Assembly: GCA_008931825.1 (NCBI GenBank)
Contig: QXVZ01034315.1
Span: forward strand, 1 to 22,094
DNA: 22,094 nt
Reading direction: 5' to 3'
Source of the DNA: Phallusia fumigata
Taxonomy: Eukaryota > Chordata > Ascidiacea > Phlebobranchia > Ascidiidae
Position numbers and translations under genes: made by a program. Of this stretch, positions 1 through 12,900 are shown piece by piece. How positions within the stretch are numbered: position 1 is the first letter of the stretch; every line of letters begins with the position of its first letter. The notes under the pieces are model-generated. The model did not search any database. It was not told the origin of the DNA and worked only from the letters and a program-made list of their open reading frames with translations.

Positions 1-161
1 ATTTCCATGAAAAATCAGTTAATAATCCTGTCATGAAGGTAAGTTTTTGTCTAATTTGAGTCAAAAGATACAACTAATGTTAGAGTGTACGATGAACGTT
101 TTTTTAGATGTTTGGTAACTCCTTAACTCTGTTATTTGTTCGTGTTTTTTTTCATCTGAGC

Positions 162-167
162 TTTAAT
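162..167 (-). promoter_or_regulatory. Possible polyadenylation signal of the main gene
   Basis: An ATTAAA hexamer on the minus strand about 135 nt after the stop codon. It is a common variant signal, but a single hexamer in AT-rich DNA is weak evidence. Confidence 0.25.
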
Positions 168-299
168 ATACCCATTTTATGTAACTTCATCTGTGAGCTA
201 AGATTTCGTTTCATCAACTCACATAATTTGTCTCAAAAACTATATTTGGCGAACACAGTTGCAAATCTTGGCAATGATAAACAGAAAATGGTTATTTGT

Positions 300-962
300 T
301 TAATTTTCTTCTTCATCATCAGAATCGAACGACGAAGAACTGTCGTTGCTATGCTGTGACGTAGTCCGTCCTGATGTTGCTATGGTGTTTTCATATGACG
401 TCGTGCGGGCGCTTGATACGTCATAAGGCAGTCTTGGTTGCGGACGAACCACTGAGGTCAGGGACTGATGACGTGGCGCCGGTTTTGGTTTAAGTGACGT
501 AGTTCGAGCCGGGATGTAGGGAGGAGTCTCATCTTGTGTGACGTCATTAGGGATGACGTTTCGTTTGATGACTTGCGATTTCGCGAGGTAAGGTCTTCTT
601 GGGTTTGGTTGAACTGCAATTAATTTGGTTGTAAAATAAATGGAGCCTCCACGAAAATTGTTCAAGGCAGTAAAATCCAATTTGAGGCCCCTAATACTTA
701 CAAGTTATTTTGAAACAACAATCGAGGTTAATTAATTGTTTATTGTGAATTAAACTTCAACCAATGTCAATTGAATGATCATGCAAAAATTCCTGTTGAA
801 ATAAAACCAGTATTTATCATATATGGACACTTTTTATAAACGGTCTTTCGGCCATGGGCACCTCTGTAACTCTCAGACCACGGATGTTTGCAAGTGCAGA
901 TAAGGTTTAACTTACTGGTTTGGGGTTGCTGCTGCTCACTGGGGCCTTGATGAACATCCGTG
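300..962 (-). CDS. Exons 32-33: cytoplasmic tail and stop codon
   Basis: Exon 962-916 (acceptor tttgtttcag, donor gtaagtta) encodes STDVHQGPSEQQQPQT. Exon 613-300 (acceptor ttaattgcag) continues in phase 1 to TAA at 302-300. The tail is basic and Pro-rich, with three RTTS repeats (ARTTSLK, ARTTSYE, GRTTSQH), a YENT motif of the pY-x-N kind that SH2 domains of the Grb2 class can bind, and an acidic C-terminus (SSSSFDSDDEEEN) resembling CK2 target sites. Assignment to the main gene rests on matching phases across a 2.2 kb intron that contains another ORF. An independent gene is the alternative. Confidence 0.7.
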
Positions 963-3900
963 CTGAAACAAAACAAATTATTGATATCTTGTTAACACAA
1001 AGTTAAAAAGGGTTGTTCAACCGAGGATTTACTCACTGGGGGAAATTCGTGTTTGCAAGGGGGGAATTTTGTACAAATAATTTTGTAACATCAACATATG
1101 TGTTTGCAGATGGCGCAATTTGTTCAGTGTTAAATTAAACATTTTAACCATGAAGGTGCTTCTTCTATAGTCTTCAAATTTTTTGTATTAACTGGTCTGT
1201 ATTTGTGTTGTATTTTTACAGAGCAACGACCGATAAGTTACAACGATATGAATCGTCATGTTCAGTTATTCTGAATAGTTCACTATCACTAGTACAGATG
1301 ATAAAACCTGGTGCCAAAAAAGGTAAGATGACTTGGATCTGAATCCAAGTACCTAGATAGTAGGCTTTAAACCCTAACCCGGACATTGACGTGTTTGTTT
1401 TGAAAATATCGGTGTAGTTTTAACTCAGAAGCCTCACAAAACCATATAGCCCTTCCAAGGACATTTTCTCCCAAGCAAACTTAGTCGTGAAAAGTAAAAC
1501 TAACCCAGTCAATAAATGGAAGAAATCGGGTTTTCCAGTCGGGAAACGCCCCCGACATTAGCAGATTATTCAGCACAACGGCCCCGCTCTCTGCGACCGC
1601 CCAAGGCCGAAAATCTGCTCCCGCGCCGTAATACGTCACAGGGATAATATTCACCGCCGTATCGATCAACAAGTATGCCGTCACAAACACACAGTTCCGC
1701 TTCGATTGATAGTACGCCTCGTAGTGGACGAAGTTGTACGAGCCCATGCTCGTCGGCGCGATGATGGTCACGTGATAGATTATAGCCAATAGGGAGAAAG
1801 TGGAAAAGTAAACCGCACCGATGAGAAATTTCAGCGCAATCTCGCGAAACTGAAAACCGATGACGTGGGAGACTAGGACGCACTTGCTCTCGTCCGCCAC
1901 CATGTGGTGGTTGATGCTCGAGTAAATGTAGAGAAAGGCTTTTGACCAGAGTGTCACGGAGCAAGATATCCACGACACTAGCATAGCCACTTTCCCTTCT
2001 CTTAGATGTAAACCGATCTGGCCCAACCTACGACAGTTTTGCAGACAAAAACTGAAATACGCGATCATCGAGCATATATGACGTGTTGACCGCCAGATGA
2101 CGTGATACACTAAACACTCCGATGACGTCACGTTATCTCGGCTCAGCGTCGTAGTGCTGGTTGCCCGGACAACCGATAACAGCAGACCGACGATCATAAG
2201 AAGCTCGTTCCACTGTCTATTGAATTTTATGACGTAACAGATGGTCATAAATAGATGTAGTGACGCAACAGTGATTAGAAGCCACGTTATTTCCATGTTA
2301 TTGCCTGGACAAAATACCTCCTAAAGGTTTTCCTGGTTCATTCCTGATTACAACGGGTAAAATAGCGTGAATCTGCGTTACAGGGTAAATTCACGTCTTG
2401 GACTAGCGTTAACACGACCTATTACGACACAAATCTTAACCTTTCTGCGTAAGATTAAATCTTCCAACGATAAAATTTACAAAAATAACCCTAATCCTAA
2501 GAGAATCGCGGGACTCAGCAAAAAACTTTGCACTTGTTACAAAACCATAGAAGCTTCAAACAACAACTAAATCTCTATTATGCGCCATCGTTTTTCAAAC
2601 GGCCTTCCTAACATGTCAGTGCTGTTATAACAAGCACGAAATGCTTCAGTATTGGTACACATGCACCTGCTTTCAGATACGCCAGATGCATCATATCATG
2701 TTGTGCGCCATATGTCCAACTTCTCAGGTTACAAGTATGATGTAACACAGCATATGTCCACGTACCTTTTCGAACTGGCGGCCACATCTGATTTAGGGGT
2801 CATTTTCAACCATTTATTAACTTTTAAGTTTTCTCCTATTTGAAAAACCCTCGCAACACGTACATCAAATCCTTTAACTAGCAGTACGCAAGGCCTACAG
2901 GCGGCGATTTACCAAATCAGAGTCAGAGCTTCCAAGTACTTTAATTTAGGGCTAACTCTGTCGATAAAATTGGTCGTATCGCTGTCTTTAAGTCAAACCT
3001 ATTTCTCAAACGAATTATAAACGCAAAACACACGTTTTTTTCGCAACAACCACTTTTTTGGCTTAAACTTCAAGCCCTATTGCATATGTTTGGTGGACTA
3101 GAGGTTAAACACACATACAAATTCTATCTTAAACCGATTTTTTACCGTTACTGCTACAAACTCCTTAAAATCGAACAGTTTCCCACCTTTCCTCGCTCCG
3201 CTTTTGCACCTTGATCCGTTTATTCCGCCGGTGTGCGCAGCAGGTTGCCACCAAACACAAAATTACGATGAACAAAGCTCCGGCAACTGCTAACAGGGAT
3301 ATCATCACCGTGTTGTCAGCTTCCTTATCTGATTCTGTGACACAATATTCGTCAACATTATACGTCATGACTGGTGACGTCGCTATTTTAGTTTGACAGT
3401 TTCTTGTTGTTCCTTGGTTGGTTTTAATTTGGTTGCAAACCCAAAGGCTCAAATGTAGTTCCAGTGAAACATGTAACTGATATATACAAAACTGTACAAC
3501 TAATTTAATGACCAGATTTCAAGCGGTTAAGGTAATTCTGTTGTAAGGTTGTTTTATAACAGCAAAAAGCCAATAATGATTTTGTGAGCTGGAGACAGTG
3601 CACACCGTTTCGACCTGTAAGGTCTATTATATTGATGAAGTGACACCAAGCCGAGAATTCCTTTGGTTCCCAAGCAGTTGCTTGACCATTGTGGAACCAG
3701 TTTGTCTGTAGTTTATTCCCAGTTGTGGCATCGAACAGATGATGTGATGCATGGCTTTTCAGCCTGTTACTCTGTAATTTAGCACCACTAGACTAAATGG
3801 CCAATGTCCTGTCACCAGCTGCACTGATAAGACCTTGCAGGTCGAAACTGTGTGCACTGTCTGTAGGTTGTTTTTGCAAAGTTTTGCCAAGTAGAGGCTC

Positions 3901-6900
3901 GAGCCAACAAACGTAGGTACACGAAGCACGGGGTTTAAATAATTTCAACAACAAGGTAGAAGCCTTCACACTTACTACGTTTTGACAAACGCTGTTGTCA
4001 TTGTCGAAAACAAAGAAAATATTTTACACACTGAATGGTGTATCTTCCATTGATGATGGCAACAGCGTTCGTCGAAACGTAAAAAATTATTTACACACAA
4101 GTGCTCTCTTGTATGTTTCTATTAGTGCAAGTCTTCGCCAGTTTACGACTACGACCTTCGACTGTTTGACGTTTTAGCGAACAACATTAACATGCTTATA
4201 TTTACTTTCAGTCAGACAGAGATCGCCCGTGAATTCATCCGTGCATTCGCAAAATGGATTGCCGACCTCGGCTACAGCGTGGCAAGTTGCATCGTTGAAA
4301 CAAGGATTGCTCTCGCATTGACCTGGAGAAATAAGTAAGTGAGTTTATGACACACAAGTTTGCAATTATGATGACACACAAGTCTGTCGTTACTATCGAA
4401 TAGTTTGAACTGGTGAAAACCAAAAGGGTTGGCAGCACTATTTGCAACCGGAATTTCGTTTAAGACAGACTTTGGGTTTTTAGCGAAAATTGTTGAAAGG
4501 TGTTTTGTTTGCAAAAAGTTGGTAAAAGCTACACAGTCTATGAATCAAGCGTTTTTGTTTCCCAAAAAGGTATGAGCCATAAAATAGGCATGCAATTTTT
4601 TTTCAATGCACGGGAGAGACAAAAACGCGCCCCCTGGTGACTAAAATGTAAACAGCTCTAGACAAAGTTGTCTAACCTTTGCAAGATCGTCCTGGTCTTT
4701 CGGGTTTCAGGTCAGTTGTGAATTTCTTGCACTGGCACGTGAACGATCCTTCTGTGTTGTCACAATCTGACAGTTTCTCGTCACAATCGGTCATTTTTGC
4801 AAGGGACTGGCATTCGTTGATATCTGAGAACAAAAAAAATTGGCCTGATAAAAAGTAAGAGACATTGACTACTTGGGGTGAACGTTGTACTGCGAAACTA
4901 TTCAATTTCCAAAGCTCCTCTGGTAATATTAACCTGTCCAAAATATACTTTTAATAAGAAGATACAAACCAGTACTTGAGTGCAAAACATTTTCTACGTT
5001 TCGACAAACGCCGTTGCCATTGTCGAAAACGAAGAAAATATTTTACACACTGAATGGTGTATCTAAATTTTTTACCTTTGTTTTCACCTTACCTCGGACT
5101 ATGACGCTCTTTGGGTCAAAGGTCACAGTGCGGGATGACCCAGCCTTGGGTGACACGACACCTAGCGGTGACAGTTTGTTCAAATATTCCTGAAAATCCG
5201 TACGTAGTGCCCAGGAGTTGGTAGCCTGCAAAATTACGTTAAAACTTTTCAGTTAAATGATATTTATCTTTCTAGTTTAGTCCTACTACAAGTTTAAATT
5301 CGAATACACTTTACACATCAGGTATTTATTTCAACACGCCGATTATAAATTAGTTCGAAGTCACCCCAATATGTTACTCGTATTATTGAGTAATGGTTAG
5401 AGTTCAAACCGTGACACGATTTTACGTATCATTCAAAATTTCAGCTCTTCTACGCACTGATAACGACGACAGCGATTGTTGAAATTTTGCGTTACCACGT
5501 ATTCATTACAAACAAAGCTCTCTTATGCTCTTGTTTGAGCAAGCATATTAAACTAAAAAAATAACTGCCAGAAAGCTTGTACATAATAAATACATTTTGC
5601 AAATGTTTCGACAATCGCTGTTGTCATCATCAGTGCAAGACTCTATACAAGCTCTTTGGCAGTTATGTTTTTATAACAGACCACTCTTCCAACTCCGATC
5701 CTTGTGTTCCTAACAAATCTATCGTTTCATCGTCTGTTATATTTACCTGTTCAACCTCTGTACTCTGTGTCGGTTTTCCTCGGTTCGGCTCCAACAAGCT
5801 AAAATCCAAATCAAACAACTGCCTTTTAAATCGCATTCCATTATTTGGCAGTTCCAGAAAAAGAGAAAACACAACACGGAGATCGTTCCGTACCACCAGG
5901 GTATCCACTCTCGTATCCAGAAACTTTTTCCTTCCCAGCATTGACGTAAAAGCGTGATTCAGCTAAAAAATGCAAACTTGTCACGTGAGTACTCTTGATT
6001 AATCACGTGACTTTAGTCATGCATGGGTGACTTACTGCAGCTCGGATGTTTTTCTTTATTGGTGATTCCCCTTTCGCGTCAACCTGGGTTATATTGACCC
6101 CCGATATCTCCATGACAACTACCTCACCGGAAAACTCTAGGGCGCCTGCGACGTCAAAACAGAATACGTCACCGTATATATTTTTTGCGGTACTAATGCT
6201 GTACTGTACCTCTGCATATTGAGTTGACCTTCCGTTGACCTCTCGGGCATTGTTTAGGATTTGACGTCACAGTGGCTTTTGTTGTTATTTGTTTTGTTGA
6301 ACCCCGCGAGGTGGCGCTGGGGAGCGCTGGAGTTTTGTCTGGGCTGAATAGAAAACGTTTTACATCATGACAAAGTACGCTACATCGTTAGTGTAACAAC
6401 TTATACCTTGTCGATGTAAAAGTTTCTAGTGAAGATGAAGATTTCAGTGTTTGAATATTACTTGGCAGGGTTCCTACAGATAAAAACTTTGTTAGTCCTG
6501 TGGTTTTGAAAACGATTTTAGATTCTACGTTTTCACTATGATGCGTTTTGCAAGTAGCACTCGTAATACTATTTTTACAACAACAAACGGTACACTACAT
6601 ATAGTTTTAAAACCTCTTTGGTTGTGGAAAATATGAAGTTTTTAAGCATTATATCACAGTAATCCAAGTTTCATTGATTAAAGGACAAATACTAATTTAA
6701 AAAATTAATGGTAAGAGTTAGTTTGACCAAATTTAACTAATGTTTGTATTTGACATCAGTCGTTGTTTTAATTTCGATACTTTTGACATTGCTGTGACGA
6801 AATTTTATGAAAACATTTTGGCTTGGAGAAGGTTAAAAAGATAATGTAGTGTATATCATTGGTGTCATCCACAACCGCATTGTCTTAACGACCTTGAACC

Positions 6901-9900
6901 GTCCTTGTAGTTTGTTCCAGCGACACACAATGCCTTCCTTTCAAGAAGTAATAGAGCATTCCGCCATCCATGTATCCTTTCCTACACGAACACGTGTAAC
7001 TCCCGTTTGTATTTCGGCAATCTGCATTCAGCCCACAATCGTTCAATTCCTGGGATATGCACTCGTTGATGTCTGCAAAACAGTGGTCGAGTTGGGTAAA
7101 GATGAATTAAGGAATTATAGAGACATAGTTGTACTAATTCAATCATCAAGCCGGAAATAGCTGCGCGACGTTAGGGCGTTGTGAGGCATGAAAATTAGCT
7201 TACCTTCGAGTTTCCACAAATGAATCGGCCAGTTTAGATTTTCCTTTCCCTCCCCACTCTTGTAAGCTCTCTCCAGTAATTTCAAGACTGCAGTGCTTCG
7301 GATTGTAAAGTAGATCGTCATGAACGCGATTGAACCTGAAGATAAGAAAATACTGTAAAGGTCCCAATGGGTGCTTTCCCGGTAACCGAAGGGCCCATAT
7401 CCCTGTTGAACCCTGACCAGTAGATTTCATTGAACTGCTTGTGACTTTGCAGTAGTAGTCCCTTATGTTTGATATTTTAAAACCAGTACTTGTGTGTAAA
7501 ACATATTAAGACTATTTAAAACCGTGTTTGTGCACCTTGTAGAAATCAATTGTAACATTTGGTTTAGAGAGATACACAGTTCAGACAAATCTTGCTTTTA
7601 TATTTTGACAGATTTGAGACGTCTTATGCCAGAACCCTCTGACAAACCAACACAAAGTAAGTGATTTAGATAGCAGCAATCAATGTTTACCCACCTCTAT
7701 CTGGGTGCGGTTGCAATCCAACTTTCCCGACACTCCCAAACCTGACAGCTGCGTGCTTCAGTAAAACTTCATCACTTGTAAAAATCCTTTGCACCTGGTG
7801 GTCACATAAAAACATCCCTGTGTGAGATTTGCACTTAGACGCCAAATCTGCTGTTAAATTTATAAATTTTTTGTTCGGTGACCCATATGCACCAAACTGT
7901 GGTTTGTGCAGCAATCAACCAACACAGTTAACTCACATAGTCTGATACGATCCCCTTAACTTCTTCCTCCTGTTCGCTAGTGGTCGGTGACGTCGCACCT
8001 GGGGGTGCAACTGTGGGGAGGTGGAGGTAGAGTCGGAACGACTTCGGCGCTAAAAAAGAAAAATTGGAACGAATTTTTGGTGAATGTCAGGTATTTTGGC
8101 AATGTTTGGTTCGGCATTCAGATTTTGGTAACAAGACCCAAACTTCTTAATTGTTAGAAAGACAAGACAAGGATTTTAATAATCGCCAAATTAAAGATGT
8201 AAATGCCAGAAGGCTTGTATACTTTCTAAATTAAGTTATGAAACTCCAGGTTTATGTTTCCAGCTTCGTCGTTTTCACTCACTTGCTCTAACTTGAATTG
8301 GGAAGCTGTATGACGTATGAACCTGGGTCTTCCCCTTCCATTTCTCTGCCACCCTTATTTGGTACAAGATATTCTGCCGCAAGTGGGCGATATTGAGGTG
8401 AGATAGAAATCCTTCAGCGGTAGCTTCCGACCAATCGTACGTACCTAAACACCGGCAGATTTATCAGTTATATTTTTAGCATTTGAAAATTTTACAGCTT
8501 AAACTGATGGTTTATGTTTTTTGTAGAGATAAAAGTTGTTTTGTGTTTTTGTTCGAATTTCTTTTAACCTAAATTTTGTTTTGCTCGACTCTTGTTTAAA
8601 ATATAGTCTGTTAACAGACATATAGGCTTCACTATTCAATTTCAAGCCTAGGGTTTGGATAAACATTTATCACAAAATATTTGTAGTAGATGTCATCTAG
8701 TAAACATGTGCCTCAAACTCTCAACAACATTTAAACGTACACTGCGGGTAAAACTCCTGTTATAAACAATTCAAACTGACCAAATAACATTGGAATTACG
8801 AAATCAACAAACCTTTGATTCTATATTGGAAAACGTAATTCAAATTTTCCTCGGTTCCTCCGCTAGGTGGCAGCAACCGCTTCCACGTCAATCTTATTTG
8901 ATTTGGACCAATCGCAACGCCATATATCTCCACACCAGGCAGAGGGGGCGGCGCTTTAGCCGTTGACCTTGTACTGAAGGTCGCGCGCGTCGGTTGTGTC
9001 TGAATCGGTGTGGTCGTAAGCTCAGCTGCAACGACCCGGTAATTTCAAATTACAATACCGGTAGCGTGTTTGGCATATTGCGCAGTTTAGCAAAGAAGAA
9101 AGGCAAGCCATTTTTCAAGACAAACGTCATTAGCTAGAAAAAGTGATTTGGCGGAAAAATGGGATTGCAACAGAGGCAATATTAAAACTTTTCATTGGTA
9201 AATATAAACCAGTTTAGCAAAGAAGGAAAGCAAGCCATTTAACAAGGCTGTCATTGTTGAAACATTGGTTGCAACTAGGGCATTATGATAACATTAACTT
9301 TAACCAACTAATTTGTGTGTGGAATTACTAATTCCAAGTTTTTGAGTTTTGAAATCCGAATGCGGTCAAACGAAACCACATAAACATCAAAGTCCAATGT
9401 CATAATGTTTTCAATTTTAAAAGTTTCGATTTAAAAAAACTCGTTTCAAGTCTCGTACCATCGTGACGTCGCACTGACCTTCTGTCATGCAAATTCGTCC
9501 GGCTGGGAGGTTGTTATGTTCACTTCGGTCGATGTAGTCAGCTTTGCAGACGCATTTGAAGCCAGGTTCCTCGTTAACGCACTGCGCATGCGCAGAACAG
9601 TCCTCCCAAGTTGTGTTGCATTCGTTAAAATCTGCGAGTGATTGTTTGTTAGTTTCATGTGCATCTCCGTTTCACGTGCATTACAAACTTACCTGTAATT
9701 TCAATAGCTTCAGTGTCAAGTCCAAGTTGATCTTCGAAAACTGTGCTGTGTTTAAACACGTGACTGATCTGCTGCGGCTCGACACGGGATTTGGAGTCGA
9801 AAAAGAGATTCGCTATTCTAGAATAACCAGACAGTAAACAAATTAGTTGCAAAATGGCTAATAACACCAATCAATAGTTTGTTTTCCTCCAACTTCGCAA

Positions 9901-12900
9901 AACAGTCGAAAATTTGGCCACACAACTACAAAATACTCACTAGGGTGCACTAGATGCCCCTATGTAAAAATTGAGTTGACTAATTCACTCCATAGGACTT
10001 TGTCCGACAAAAGTACGTTTTTTTTACTTGGATAATAACAATTTTCTAACAAAAAACAGTAATTACTAAGTTATAGCCATCGCTTTCGTAGTTGGAGTTA
10101 CACAAAGCTAATATAAACCTGACAAACTTGTTTGACAAACTCAGCTTACCCAAATGTCCTATCCTGAATCCCAGGTATAAAATCCACTTTCCCAGTTGCC
10201 ATGTATTGCTGCAGATGATTCACCAAAATCCGATCAACCTACAAACAACACAAGTTAACACCCGCGTTACAGTATGACATCATCACCACTGACGTCACTC
10301 ACCAGTTTGCGAACCATCCCCGCCGTCTCTACTGCCCTCGTGTGGCCAGATTTCGACAGCTCGCCGCTGTAAATTATCGCTGTCAAATTCAACTTCGCCA
10401 CGTAGATAAAGTTACCTGTGACGACACAGTTAAGATCAAATGACGTCATCAATTACGCACAATAGGTCTGTTGTGACGTCATACTTGTTTTGACGCTTTT
10501 CCATGACGTAAACGTTCCGTTGTCACGGTGATTCGCTGACGCGACCCGACACTCGTAAACTACGTTCATTTTGAGTTTACGAACTTTGTACGTCATGATG
10601 AAATTGTCGGATGTAAAATTCCTTTCACCGATTTCAACTTTGCGCGCTGAAACGTAAACAACTTTTCTTGTTTGTGCGTTTTAACGGACTTTACATTATT
10701 AACATTTCTTTAAATCACACGTTTTTATCTAAAATTATTCCAGTATGGAGAAATACGTTGTGTCCTTTACCTGTAAAAAATGAATATACTTTATTTTAGT
10801 AATGGCTCCTGTAAATCGCAGTGTAAACACGTCGGACCGTGTTTCTGGTGAACTTGCTTATGCCTTCGTTAAAAAATCGCACTTTTTTTAGAAGGTTCTT
10901 AACTACGAGTCCTATTAGTAAATGTCAATCTTCTTTTTTAAATAGGTGCTTTGGATCAAAACATTAAATTTTTTTGATGCCAAATTGTCGAAAGGACATT
11001 AGGATATTATTTCCATGTCTGACAGCAACAACTTGAACTTGAACTCACACTGAAGTGAAGTTGAACTTCCCTTCTTCCTCCACTGCACGTAAAACCAGAA
11101 GTTGAGTTGCTTCTTTTTCATGTCAGGAGGAAGTTTCCAACTCAACACGATCGTCTGCGGGTCGTTGAGAGAAACACTGAAGCTGGTGGGAGCGTCGAAT
11201 CCTGAGTGAAGTGAGAAGAATTTCATTTAGGTCGGTGGTTGTCAATCCGTTTAAATTATTTGCTTTACGGCCATCAATGGAATTTTTTGATGGTTTGCGA
11301 AACTAAAGAATTAACGTCATTCGATGACAGCTCAGCAATGCTTTGTGTATGCCTCATTTATGTCAATAAGCTGACAAGATAACCTTTTCTCTACAGTCAT
11401 ACCAACACGCTCGGGTAATCTCGGTAACTAGTTAATAAACTCCAGTTGGTTATGGTAGGTTTAAACACCTTGGCTGGCCGTGTCGTAACATTACCACCAA
11501 CGTCAGTTCACAGACGAAGACCGACCAAAAAAGTCGGGCAGACCACTTACAGTTGCTATTCAAACTTACATAAACATTTTCTTTCCCTCGGAAACTAGTT
11601 TTAACCGTGGTTTGATTTACTTTAACTTCTGTGCCGTAAAAACAATGACCCCCAAAAAATCCGTTTTCGATTGCTATTCACGGCTTACTTAAACATTTTC
11701 TTCCCCTCAGTAACTTGTAGTCGACGCTGACGTCGATGTTGCCATGGGGACAGCGGCAGGTGAATGTGCCAGGCAGGTTGATGCACCGGTTGCCATGGCA
11801 ATCCTCCATCTTGGTGCCGCACTCGTTAATATCTGGAGAATGAAAAGGTTGATAATAATTGACATCTCAGGCGGAGGGTTAGCAGCATTTTCAAATTTAG
11901 TTTTGGCCTAGCACAACTTACCGGTGACTCAGCACAATTTACCGGTGACTTAGCACATAACCTCACACCTAACTCAGTACAACCCACGGGTGACTGGGCA
12001 CAACTCACACATAACTCATCACAACTCGCACTTATGACTCAGCACAACTCACTAATGACTTATCACAACTCACTAATGACTCAGCACAACTCACTCATAA
12101 CTCATCACAACTTACCGGTGACGATAACAGATTGACTATCTAATTTTCCCAACGTAGAATCGAATCCGGACCGAAATAATCTTTCCAACGACTGCTGTAA
12201 GTTCATCATCAAATCGTTACCGTCCATCCGGGGACCTGTCAATCAAATCACACGTCACAGCGCTGTCGTCAGCAGTGTATGACGTCATAGTTACGTAATA
12301 CAACCTGGTGGTTTGGTGTGAACGATGCTTTGTACGCGGACGCTACCGTCGCCGATAAAGTTTGAGGCTGTGACGTCATGGTGCGTGACTGTGACGACCC
12401 GGACTAATCGGAATTTTGTTAAAACCTGAAATGTTGGGGAAGTTGTTAAGGTCGCGGGTTCGAGCCCTGTCTGGTGAACAAACAACGGATTGAATTTGCA
12501 GGTTCTAATCCCTTAATGGAAGCTTGGTGGTTTTTAGAGCAAGGTAGTGAATTGTCACTGCTTTAATGTGTCCGCGTTTGGCGAATTGCGAATAATTAAA
12601 ATGCAAAACAACTTTATCGGTGTTTCTTGAACGTTTTCTTGATGCGACGGCCTCGAAAAAGTTGATTTGACTTTTGACGCACCAGCGATAAGAGTTTAAT
12701 AAAGACGCTTATTATCAAAGTTGTATTTCATGATACAAAATGAGTTCAGCTACGAAACGGAATTATTGTGCGACGCCCTTGGAGAATCTAATTGGCACAC
12801 CGCGGCGTCGCGACGCACAGTTTGAAAACTCTTGGCGTAAAATAATGATTTCAATTTGCCCAAACAACAAACCAACCGCGACTCAAGTTTTTGCTCACGT

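Noticed and set aside
1566-1973. Minus-strand 135-codon frame inside the 7TM ORF
   Set aside because: Arg/Asp/Pro-rich out-of-frame translation of the 7TM gene, without membrane spans or domains.
3601-3862. Missing exon between EGF-6 and the transmembrane exon
   Set aside because: The interval is occupied by two inverted-repeat elements and shows no open frame with usable borders.
6242-6350. Thr/Ser-rich exon (ITTKATVTSNP) before SEA-5
   Set aside because: It overlaps the SEA-5 exon in another frame and no donor lets it join in phase; kept only as a remark.
7200-7430. Alternative frame in exon 7335-7204 (reading HDDLLYNPKHC)
   Set aside because: It is open in both copies but ends in phase 2 and cannot join the EGF exon; the chosen frame gives a SEA helix, a Gly-Ser-Ile turn and the right phase.
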